Assembly (NCBI RefSeq): GCF_009208585.1
Contig: NZ_WFLN01000004.1
Coordinates: 124,001 to 188,000 of the forward strand
DNA: 64,000 nt
Reading direction: 5' to 3'
Origin: Fluviispira multicolorata
GTDB lineage: Bacteria; Bdellovibrionota_B; Oligoflexia; Silvanigrellales; Silvanigrellaceae
Shown here: piece by piece, positions 43,666 to 51,525 of the stretch
Numbering within the stretch: position 1 is the first letter of the stretch
Layout of the letters: each line of letters begins with the position of its first letter
Notes under the pieces: generated by a model
The model's database searches: none
What the model was told of the DNA's origin: nothing
What the model saw: the letters and a program-made list of their open reading frames with translations, nothing else
Translations under genes and position numbers: made by a program

Positions 43666-45543
43666 CTAAATAAATTCATTTACGGCTCTATGCGCCATGT
43701 CGATTGCTGTGTGTGTGTAAGGGTTCCAAGATGAGTCTGAATTTGCAATGGTAATATTATTAAATGGTTTGCTAGAGATTCTAATTGTTTTTTCCATGTC
43801 ATCTTCATCGTCGAATAAATCTTTTGTCGTGTAAGAATATCCATGTGACCAACGGTTTACAGTGATTGCTAAAATATCTTTTTTGTGGTCAAATCCTTCA
43901 CTGCCAAGCATGCGTTGCAACTGTTGACGAATGTCATTTTCCATTTCTGCAAATGGCGTTGTTAATAATTTAGCTCTAGCAAGTCGAGCTTGAGTGCGTG
44001 CATCGAGACCTGCATTTGGGGTTGTAGGCACATATACCATATGCAGACATATAGGTTCATTGGGATTTTTTGCATGGGAATATTTGTTAAAATCGACAGC
44101 ATAATCAATTTTAACACGTGAATACTTCATGTCCGGTACATATATTTCATGGACTTTAAGTTTATTAAAAGATTGCCAGTTACGCAGAATGACTTTTGAA
44201 TAGACGAGCGCTGCTTTTACATTTTTTGAGAGTGCAAGTTTTTGTTCGTTTGGTAAGTCTGGAATTATATGTGGAATCATCATATTGTAGCAGGCCATGA
44301 CGCAATGTTTGGTTTGTATGCAATGCAATTTTCCGCTTTTGTCTAAATAACCCACGTCTATAGAATTATCAGAATTATTTTTAACATGCACAGCTGTGCT
44401 GTTTAATCGAATGCGGACCGGAGAATTTTTTAAATCTAATTTTGAATAATCAAATTTTGTTAAAATAAGATCATCTATATTATTTCCGGAAGCCACTTGA
44501 GGAATCATTTTACGCACAAGTAAACGAGCAATAGAAGCATTTCCATCAGGAAAATGATAAATATAGGGATCATTTAAGTCGTTATGGTCTTCACCCTCTA
44601 ATGGAGGCAACTCCATTCCTTCGAAACCGGGGAGGGCGAGTGTTCTTGCTTCTAATGCTGAAATGCCGTCAGAGCCAATGGCAAAGAAATCATTACTGCG
44701 TGCTTGAAAATAGATTGCAGCTTGTTTACTCAAACCAGCATATTTTATTAAAAAATCGTGATAACTTATTTTTTTTAAATAGGCTAAACGTTCTTCAATT
44801 GATTTCTCTGGTAAATAATTTTTATTGTCTTCATATAATTTTATGAGAGCTATTTTATCATCTTTTGATAGAGGAAAGTCATTAATAAAGTCTTTTATTT
44901 TTCTGCCATTTAATCTTTTAGGATCAATATCATCTGCAACAGCTCGAGTTGGATCTCCTGTGACCATTTTATCTACATCAAAACTCTCTTTATTAAAAAA
45001 AACGGCTCGGCTCATGCCTAAATCTGGGTAGAAATTTCGATGAAATTTATTACCTAAATTATCAATATCAACACTTAATTCTTTTAATAACTGAATAGCT
45101 ATTTTACTATAATTGCTTTTTGGAGATTGCAGTGATTCGGTTCCTCCATATCCAAGTATTAATTTTCCATCAATATGAAATTCATTTCTTTTGGCATGTC
45201 CGCCGAAGTCATCATGGTTGTCGAGGACAAGTATTTTTGCATTTTTTCCATATTTTTTTTGATAAAAATAGGCTGAGGATAAGCCACTGATACCACCTCC
45301 CACAATAACAGCATCATACTTTTCTTCGATGGATCTATTTTTAATTGGAAATTGCAATTTATCTCGGCCAAGCTTATGTGCATTTTCGAAAGAACCAACA
45401 TGATTTCCTCTTAATCCCGTAAGTGCAGGAGGATAATAATCACTTTTTAATAAAGGTAAGGCATTTAATGCATCGATGGGTGCTAATCCCGCTGCAATTG
45501 AAATAGATAACCCATTTAAGAAATCTCGGCGACTGATGGTCAT
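43666..45543 (-). CDS. Tat-exported FAD/NAD(P)-dependent oxidoreductase
   Basis: The 625-residue protein begins with a twin-arginine signal peptide (I-S-R-R-D-F-L-N-G, then a hydrophobic stretch). After about 75 residues comes a dinucleotide-binding fold, D-A-V-I-V-G-G-G-I-S-G-L-S-S-A, with L-D-N-H-D-D-F-G-G-H-A-K-R-N next. It is therefore a flavoprotein of the NAD(P)-binding/amine-oxidase-like group, folded in the cytoplasm and exported by Tat. The middle and C-terminal parts do not identify a substrate. TatC is encoded at 12479-13348. It is 65 bp downstream of the persulfide dioxygenase-like gene, so the two may form one operon. Confidence 0.82.
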   Translation of the reverse strand: MTISRRDFLNGLSISIAAGLAPIDALNALPLLKSDYYPPALTGLRGNHVGSFENAHKLGRDKLQFPIKNRSIEEKYDAVIVGGGISGLSSAYFYQKKYGKNAKILVLDNHDDFGGHAKRNEFHIDGKLILGYGGTESLQSPKSNYSKIAIQLLKELSVDIDNLGNKFHRNFYPDLGMSRAVFFNKESFDVDKMVTGDPTRAVADDIDPKRLNGRKIKDFINDFPLSKDDKIALIKLYEDNKNYLPEKSIEERLAYLKKISYHDFLIKYAGLSKQAAIYFQARSNDFFAIGSDGISALEARTLALPGFEGMELPPLEGEDHNDLNDPYIYHFPDGNASIARLLVRKMIPQVASGNNIDDLILTKFDYSKLDLKNSPVRIRLNSTAVHVKNNSDNSIDVGYLDKSGKLHCIQTKHCVMACYNMMIPHIIPDLPNEQKLALSKNVKAALVYSKVILRNWQSFNKLKVHEIYVPDMKYSRVKIDYAVDFNKYSHAKNPNEPICLHMVYVPTTPNAGLDARTQARLARAKLLTTPFAEMENDIRQQLQRMLGSEGFDHKKDILAITVNRWSHGYSYTTKDLFDDEDDMEKTIRISSKPFNNITIANSDSSWNPYTHTAIDMAHRAVNEFI

Positions 45544-45608
45544 TTAATTCTCCTTTTGACTTTTTAAATATTAAATAAATTTAAAATGTTTAAAAATAAA
45601 TGAAATTC

Positions 45609-46304
45609 TTATGAAGAAACTCCTCCAATTAAATTTGCAGGAACAGCTTCTTTTATTTTTTTAGGAGGAGGGAGATTCCAAGAGCTAATATCATTTTCAA
45701 ATTCAGTGAAGTTTTTATGGAGCAACTGCTTATTTGTTCTTTTTTCTTCTTGTACGCTTGAAACAAAACGATTTTTATAATCATGACCCGGAAAAATAAG
45801 GGTGTCATCGGGTAAGGAAATTATTTTATGAAGAGAATCAAACATCTCTTTATTATTCCCAGATTGAAAATCTGTTCTGCCGCAGCTGCCAATAAACATA
45901 CAATCCCCCGTGAGCAGTCTGCTTTCGTCAACCAATATTGAAAGACAATCGGGAGTGTGGCCAGGGGTTTCAAAGAATTGCAGTGAAACATTTCCCACAT
46001 AATAGATTTCTTTTTCCTTTATTTTTGTGTGTGGATACTGTACTTCGCTTTTTGGACTCAGCAAAACTTCGGTTTTGCTGAAATGTTTTTTAAATTGATT
46101 TATTGCAGTAATGTGATCTGCATGCACATGTGTTTCTATAAGATACTTGAGTGTCCAATGATTGGTGTTTAGAAGTTCTAGATACACATCGAAGTTTTCA
46201 TGGACTGAGTCGATGATAGTCACCTCATGACTCGAGCTGTCACCAATAATATAGGTATAAGTGCAGGAGATATCATCCACCAACTGTCTAAATATAAGAC
46301 TCAT
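45609..46304 (-). CDS. Persulfide dioxygenase-like metallo-beta-lactamase-fold hydrolase
   Basis: The 231-residue protein has the metal motif T-H-V-H-A-D-H, later H (P-G-H-T-P), D (T-G-D-C-M) and H (F-P-G-H-D-Y). It also has T-Y-T-Y-I-I at the N-terminus and G-S-C-G-R-T-D-F-Q, which are marks of the ETHE1/persulfide dioxygenase group rather than glyoxalase II. A single iron should be bound by two His and one Asp. The predicted reaction is glutathione persulfide plus oxygen to sulfite. AAAGGAG stands five bases before the ATG. Confidence 0.88.
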   Translation of the reverse strand: MSLIFRQLVDDISCTYTYIIGDSSSHEVTIIDSVHENFDVYLELLNTNHWTLKYLIETHVHADHITAINQFKKHFSKTEVLLSPKSEVQYPHTKIKEKEIYYVGNVSLQFFETPGHTPDCLSILVDESRLLTGDCMFIGSCGRTDFQSGNNKEMFDSLHKIISLPDDTLIFPGHDYKNRFVSSVQEEKRTNKQLLHKNFTEFENDISSWNLPPPKKIKEAVPANLIGGVSS

Positions 46305-46789
46305 ATAGACTCCTTTGTAATGAAACCCAGTGAAAATGGAGAAGTGATCTTTTATAAAATATTGATGTTTAATAATTCATTTTTAAGTGAATTTCCAGTG
46401 ATTTCTTGTTAAAATATCAATTTTTTTCTTTCCTTCAAAGTGAATGGTGTGAAAGGGTTTTAATGAGATGTAAATTAAAAATATGAAAAAATGTGTTTAT
46501 AGAATTGAAGTTTTCAATATATTGTGATAATTGAGATTTGATATCAATTGATTCATAAATTCTTAAGAGGATCATAACTTGAATATTGTATCAATCTCCA
46601 AAATTCAGCCTTCTAAAAGCAGTTATAACAAATTGCTAACTTCTGTTACAAACACGCCAGCATGTTGTTGTTGTTAATTCATATCTTTATTTTCATTTTT
46701 TTTAAAAATAGAATATAAAATTTTTTTATTTAATTGATTTTATATTTCATATGATTCATTTATTAAAATTCTACTAAGAGAGATGTTTT
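46305..46789. other. AT-rich divergent intergenic region
   Basis: About 485 bp between the persulfide dioxygenase-like gene and the symporter. A small inverted repeat (ATTGAA-GTT-TTCAAT near 46505) and a TTGATATCAA palindrome (46538-46547) are present. No convincing promoter pair or gene was seen. Confidence 0.45.
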
Positions 46790-48037
46790 ATGACTGTTAT
46801 ACAAATTTCTAAAAAGAAAAATTTATACAAGATGCCATTTATTTATTTAACTATGATTTCATTAGGTGTTTTTTGTGGTTTATCAAACATAGAAAGCTTG
46901 CACACCATAGGCTTATTTATATCTGATCTATTTATAAAAATATTTAAATGTATAAGTATTCCAATTATATCACTTTCATTAATTGTGACATTATCAAACT
47001 ATAGCTCGCAGAACTCTATGAAATCTATTTGGCAGCGCACGCTTTTTTACACGTTTGCAACGACTCTTATTGCTGCAACAGTGAGCGCGCTTCTTTATTA
47101 TTTTATTAAACCAAGTAATGTTAGTTTTACAGAAACTATAACTGCGCCTGTTGTAAATACACAGACAAGCTATTTACAACATATTTCAAATATTATTCCT
47201 GCAAATATCATTGCTCCTTTTTTAGAAAATCAAGTTATGAGTGTATTGCTATTGAGCATTCTTGCAGGTATAGCAATTCGTTTTATTCCCGACGAGGAAG
47301 CGAAAAAAACCATCACTCAGTTCTTTAAAGGTGCGCACGGTTTATTTCTTGTCCTCACAAAGTGGATTGTAACGATTATTCCATTAGGACTGTTTGGCTT
47401 TGTGACTACCACTGTGATCCAGCTCCGTGGCGGAATGGATATGAAAGGTGTAGGAGAGTTTTTAGCTGTAATTGTTTTAGCAAATGTTATACAGGGATTT
47501 GTTATTTTGCCTTTGTGGTTAAAACTCAATGGAGTTCGTCCTTTTCAGACCATGCGTGGTATGTTACCTGCATTGTCATTGGCATTTTTCTCTAAGTCAT
47601 CTGCAGGAACTTTGCCTGTTACAATGGAAAGTGCGGAAAAAAATGTTAAAATAAATCCAATTGTAAGTCGTTTTGTTCTACCTCTTTGCACAAGTATTAA
47701 TATGAATGGCTGTGCAGCATTCATATTTACAACAGTGATATTTTTGATGCAAAATAATGGAGCAGATATCACTGTTGCAACAATGGGATTATGGATAATT
47801 ATTTCAACAATTGCCGCAGTTGGAAACGCAGGCGTGCCGATGGGATGCTTCTTTCTGAGTGCAAGTCTACTGGCAAGTATGAACGTACCTATAGTGCTTT
47901 TAGCTGTTATTTTACCATTTTACAGTATCATTGATATGGTTGAGACCTCCCTTAATGTTTGGTCTGACTCATGTGTCGCTAAAGTTGTAAATGACAAAGT
48001 AAAATTCAAATTGACGGAACTTGAAAAAGTCTCATAG
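46790..48037 (+). CDS. Dicarboxylate/amino acid:cation symporter (DAACS family)
   Basis: The 415-residue protein has about eight transmembrane helices and the re-entrant loops of the glutamate/dicarboxylate transporter fold. S-S-A-G-T-L-P-V-T corresponds to the HP1 serine-rich tip. N-M-N-G-C-A-A replaces the usual N-M-D-G-T. G-N-A-G-V-P-M-G-C lies in HP2. Asn instead of Asp in the TM7 motif and Cys changes nearby suggest altered ion coupling or substrate, so naming a substrate would be unsafe. It stands alone with a weak terminator after it. Confidence 0.88.
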   Translation: MTVIQISKKKNLYKMPFIYLTMISLGVFCGLSNIESLHTIGLFISDLFIKIFKCISIPIISLSLIVTLSNYSSQNSMKSIWQRTLFYTFATTLIAATVSALLYYFIKPSNVSFTETITAPVVNTQTSYLQHISNIIPANIIAPFLENQVMSVLLLSILAGIAIRFIPDEEAKKTITQFFKGAHGLFLVLTKWIVTIIPLGLFGFVTTTVIQLRGGMDMKGVGEFLAVIVLANVIQGFVILPLWLKLNGVRPFQTMRGMLPALSLAFFSKSSAGTLPVTMESAEKNVKINPIVSRFVLPLCTSINMNGCAAFIFTTVIFLMQNNGADITVATMGLWIIISTIAAVGNAGVPMGCFFLSASLLASMNVPIVLLAVILPFYSIIDMVETSLNVWSDSCVAKVVNDKVKFKLTELEKVS

Positions 48038-48086
48038 TTAAAGAAGAGTCCTTAAATAGCTAACCAAAAATTGAATATTTTTCTTA

Positions 48087-48127
48087 CAACATCTTATATT
48101 TTTAAAGCATAAAAACATAAGATGTTG
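48087..48127 (+). terminator. Hairpin after the symporter gene
   Basis: CAACATCTTAT (48087-48097) pairs perfectly with ATAAGATGTTG (48117-48127), and TTTTT pairs with AAAAA inside the loop. The run after it is AT-rich but not T-rich, so it may be a weak terminator. Confidence 0.4.
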
Positions 48128-48280
48128 ATAATTATTATAAAATATTAAAAGAAGCTTACCAAAAAAAAGTAAAAAAAACGGACATTAAAAATAATTTATG
48201 AAAGAGACAAATGCTGGGAGTACGTTTAAAGAGCCTTCTTTTGAGGCACAAATTATCTTTTTTTATGGAAAGTTACAAAA

Positions 48281-49582
48281 ATGTTAAGTAAACAAACAAA
48301 AAAAATTGTTTTTTTAGTAGGCTTTTCTTTATGTGGCACAGCATTTGCAGATGGTTCAACTGTAGCGAATTCTATTCAAGTTCCTACAATACAAAATGAT
48401 AAGTTGCAAAGCTCAAATAAAGTAATTTATCAAATTTATGAAGGCAATAGACTATTAGAAACCAATTCTAATGCGCGCTTTAAGCGTTCTTTGCCAGATA
48501 GAGGACAAAATTTAAGCGAACCGATACCGTCTTTTCCAATGCCAAGTTTCAATAAAATTGATGCTTATGTGAACAATCACAATGGCGCATTTCCCTACAC
48601 TTGGGGTGCTGATGCGGACAATAAAAAAACTTGGACACAAGAGAAAACCTTTGCGAGCCTTGATTATAAAGACATTGGTACAGAGCTTGTCTGTTTAGAT
48701 CCTACAGGGTGTCATGGTGCTTTTTCTGTGTCTAATACAATCTCTCCTCCTTTTCATCAAACCAATGTTAAAAATATTGGTTTCGCAATTAATAATATTA
48801 AAACCAATACCATGAGCTGGTTCTATGTTTCTGATCCAAATAATAGCATTGATAAATTTTATGTAACAAAGGGTGATGGAAAGTTTCCAGAAGTAACAAC
48901 TCCTGAAAATAGCTATAGTCCAGCTGTGGAATTTAATGTGAAATACAATGAGCCTATTGCTTATATTATGTTCCACTCAAATCCAGGTGAAAAATTGTCT
49001 GTTTGGAATGGAAATACAGGCGCACCTTTTGTTGAGGAACCCATTACAAGCACCGACAGTTCAGAAACACAGAGTACAGGTACATTTTGGAAATTGGCAT
49101 GGCAAAGCCAGGTGGGTAGGGGATCTTCATTAAGCAATACTTTTTCAATTACCCACGGGCTTACCAAAACAGAAACATCGAGTTTAGGTTATCAACTTGG
49201 GGTTAAACAAAGTTTTGGGATCGATGGTTTGTTTTCTACTGATATTTCTATGAACTTTAATCAAAATTGGGGCTGGTCAACAGCAGTGACAGATCAAAAA
49301 ACATACTCAACGCAAATTTCTTTCCCTGTAGACTTTAGCAACGACCGCGCCGTGGCATATTACAATCTTATGTTGGGTGTGCATTCAAAAGCTCCCTTAT
49401 TGGAAAAATTTGTAGATCCACAAAATCCAAACGGATTTAATGCGCAAATTGTTGATCACTTTGTTGGTCTACAGATGGCTAAAGCATTGCCTAGCGGAGT
49501 TTCAGGGGTTGAGAATGCGGTTGATGCATTGACTCCTTCTGGTGAATATATTTATGGAACTTTAGCTGTTAACAGAAATTGA
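48281..49582 (+). CDS. Probable aerolysin-like beta-pore-forming toxin
   Basis: The 433-residue protein has a signal peptide ending T-A-F-A-D. Residues about 275-365 show the aerolysin/ETX-MTX2 pattern: long alternating Ser/Thr and hydrophobic strands (S-S-L-S-N-T-F-S-I-T-H, T-K-T-E-T-S-S-L-G-Y), a central insertion segment and Y-S-T-Q-I-S-F-P-V. The earlier half, with several Trp and Asn residues, would be the receptor-binding and oligomerisation part. The Asp-rich C-terminus has no obvious activation peptide. A secreted toxin against eukaryotic cells is the best reading, but it rests on pattern, not on a family hit. Two perfect hairpins follow. Confidence 0.6.
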   Translation: MLSKQTKKIVFLVGFSLCGTAFADGSTVANSIQVPTIQNDKLQSSNKVIYQIYEGNRLLETNSNARFKRSLPDRGQNLSEPIPSFPMPSFNKIDAYVNNHNGAFPYTWGADADNKKTWTQEKTFASLDYKDIGTELVCLDPTGCHGAFSVSNTISPPFHQTNVKNIGFAINNIKTNTMSWFYVSDPNNSIDKFYVTKGDGKFPEVTTPENSYSPAVEFNVKYNEPIAYIMFHSNPGEKLSVWNGNTGAPFVEEPITSTDSSETQSTGTFWKLAWQSQVGRGSSLSNTFSITHGLTKTETSSLGYQLGVKQSFGIDGLFSTDISMNFNQNWGWSTAVTDQKTYSTQISFPVDFSNDRAVAYYNLMLGVHSKAPLLEKFVDPQNPNGFNAQIVDHFVGLQMAKALPSGVSGVENAVDALTPSGEYIYGTLAVNRN

Positions 49583-49631
49583 ATTTTTCTCTACCGATCA
49601 GCGTAAAATAATGGCACAAAAGCAGTTAAAG

Positions 49632-49670
49632 ATACGATAATTACTTAATAACATTGGGTAATTATCGTAT
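49632..49670 (+). terminator. Perfect 13-bp hairpin after toxin-like gene
   Basis: ATACGATAATTAC (49632-49644) and GTAATTATCGTAT (49658-49670) form a perfect stem with a 13-base loop. It is followed by TTTAAAATTTATTTT, so it is a plausible terminator of the toxin-like gene. Confidence 0.6.
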
Positions 49671-49716
49671 TTAAAATTTATTTTATAAAATTTGAAAATA
49701 AACAAATAATTAATTA

Positions 49717-49756
49717 ATAAATAAAATGATTCAATTAATTGGATCATTTTATTTAT
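49717..49756. repeat. Perfect 14-bp inverted repeat before small secreted protein gene
   Basis: ATAAATAAAATGAT (49717-49730) and ATCATTTTATTTAT (49743-49756) enclose the palindrome CAATTAATTG. The repeat ends ten bases before the strong Shine-Dalgarno of the next gene. It could be an operator or a leader structure. Confidence 0.55.
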
Positions 49757-49783
49757 GCTAATAAACAAGGAGGTTTTTTGGTT

Positions 49784-50221
49784 ATGTTTCAAATTTTTGC
49801 GAAAAAATCGTGTCTAGCTTTTTCGGGATTAATTTTTTCACTCACATCCAATGCATATTGCCCAAATAGCGAAGATCTACGTTTAAATGAAAATTATAAT
49901 TATGTTGCAATCACCGACCAAGGAGAATGGACTCAAAAGAATAGTTTAGAAAAATTTAATTCCGCAGCAAATTCTTTTATCACTCTTCGATTTGTCTATG
50001 CACTTAGTCCAGAAGCTCAAAACAAGTTTAATGAAATTTTATGTATTTATAATATAAATGATTCATATGTGTTTCTTAAGTCACCAAGGAATAAAAAATA
50101 TGCACTTTCAAATGAAAATCAGACATCAACAAGTTTTTGGGTAGAAAGTGAAAGAAGAAATAAACTTAATCTTTGCGTGACTTTTACAGCTCCAAAAAGA
50201 TGTCACTTTTATGAATTGTAA
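49784..50221 (+). CDS. Small secreted protein of unknown function
   Basis: The product has about 145 residues with a signal peptide ending S-N-A-Y. Mature residues include four Cys (Y-C-P-N, I-L-C-I, N-L-C-V and R-C-H), enough for two disulfides. A beta-rich pattern with W-T-Q-K-N and F-W-V-E-S is seen. I do not recognise a family. AAGGAGG at 49767-49773 is a strong ribosome site ten bases before ATG 49784; a TTG at 49778 would be an alternative with shorter spacing. It lies 200 bp after the toxin-like gene, so an accessory role is possible but unproven. Confidence 0.65.
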   Translation: MFQIFAKKSCLAFSGLIFSLTSNAYCPNSEDLRLNENYNYVAITDQGEWTQKNSLEKFNSAANSFITLRFVYALSPEAQNKFNEILCIYNINDSYVFLKSPRNKKYALSNENQTSTSFWVESERRNKLNLCVTFTAPKRCHFYEL

Positions 50222-50288
50222 TTTAATAAATTTCAAATTTAATTAGGGTGTATTCTCAAATTTTAGCCCACATAATTAAGTATCTAAT

Positions 50289-51419
50289 TTAATTATTTAT
50301 TTTTGAAAATAGAAATAAATATCCGTTATTTTCAATGTCATTTTTCATTTCTAATTGTTCATAATCTGTTTCAATTAGACTAATATGGGTGTCATTATGT
50401 TTGTACCAGTTATTATTATCCGCCATAATATAAGCTACATAATGCCCACCGTTTAATCCATTGCCATAGTGAACAACAACTCCATTTAATTCATAAGAAA
50501 CGCTTGTTTTTTCGGATAAGTTCATACTAAAAAAATCGATATTTATATTTTTAGATAAAGAAATATTGTCATTATTTTTAGATAATTTTCCGTTTAAGTC
50601 ATGAGTAAATCTTTTTAATCCAAAAACAAATTTATCTGGAATTTTATTCATATCTTTCAAAGTAAAGTATGTATTTTTTGTAATATTATGCGGGACACCT
50701 TCAACCCTAAAATCATCTATTTCTGTAGTTAAATTATTTAAAAGCAATTGATCAAAAGAGTGGAGTTTATTTTGTATATTTATACGAAAATAAAATATAT
50801 CATTAGGGCTGCCGTCTTTTTTTGTAGATTCTGCTTGTGCAGGTAATTTTCTTCCGCTTTTTAATACAATTTGTGTAGAAATAGTAAGGGATGGTAAAAC
50901 TGAATTGAGATCTAGCAAATCAATTAATTTAACGAAATATTCATCAGCATCCATTTGATCTTTTTTTAGTGAATATCCAGAAATAGTTCCATCGCCTCCT
51001 TGTGATTTTAATTCATTTTTAATATTTTCAAATAAGGTATTTAATTGATATTCATAGAAAGGATCTTTTGCATTCTCAAAAGTTACTTGAGAAGGATTTG
51101 TATTTAATAAGTCATTTTTTCTGTTCATTATTGCCATGAAATCATAAAATGATTTTTGAACATCGGTATTTTTTTTAATACTCGGATTTACTTTATGGTT
51201 ACGTAAATATTCCCATATCAATTTATGAACAGAGTTGGCAAAACAAGTATTTCCTAAATTCACTGTTCCTAAAGCCTCGGAAAGATAGATTTTGTTACTT
51301 TCTGAGTTAGAAATGCCTGCCGGCTGTTCAGTATTATTTTTCTGGTTGGAATTACTGCAACCTATTAGAAATAATAAACTAAAAAGTAAACTGTGAGTTA
51401 GGATATTTAATTTCATCAT
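50289..51419 (-). CDS. Lipoprotein with ubiquitin-specific protease (C19)-like domain
   Basis: The 376-residue product has a lipobox ending L-I-G-C21. Residues 50-370 carry the marks of the USP/UCH deubiquitinase family. These are the Cys box G-T-V-N-L-G-N-T-C59-F-A-N-S, the Q-M-D-A-D-E-Y helix and the F-V-F-G-L-K-R-F strand. The His box is N-G-G-H326-Y-V-A-Y, followed by W-Y-K-H-N342-D343, where the third catalytic residue belongs. All three catalytic positions are filled. The order and spacing match eukaryotic USPs, but the protein is only about 320 residues after the lipobox. Lipidation would place it in an envelope membrane. Substrate (ubiquitin, a ubiquitin-like protein or other) is unknown. 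It is monocistronic. Confidence 0.8.
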   Translation of the reverse strand: MMKLNILTHSLLFSLLFLIGCSNSNQKNNTEQPAGISNSESNKIYLSEALGTVNLGNTCFANSVHKLIWEYLRNHKVNPSIKKNTDVQKSFYDFMAIMNRKNDLLNTNPSQVTFENAKDPFYEYQLNTLFENIKNELKSQGGDGTISGYSLKKDQMDADEYFVKLIDLLDLNSVLPSLTISTQIVLKSGRKLPAQAESTKKDGSPNDIFYFRINIQNKLHSFDQLLLNNLTTEIDDFRVEGVPHNITKNTYFTLKDMNKIPDKFVFGLKRFTHDLNGKLSKNNDNISLSKNINIDFFSMNLSEKTSVSYELNGVVVHYGNGLNGGHYVAYIMADNNNWYKHNDTHISLIETDYEQLEMKNDIENNGYLFLFSKINN

Positions 51420-51525
51420 AATTGAACTGTTACCTTTGTTATTTTGGATTCGTTAAACTTCATAATCCAATTTTTGCTGGAAATTTGCTAAAAAATTAAG
51501 TTTTTTCAATATTTGAGATCACACC

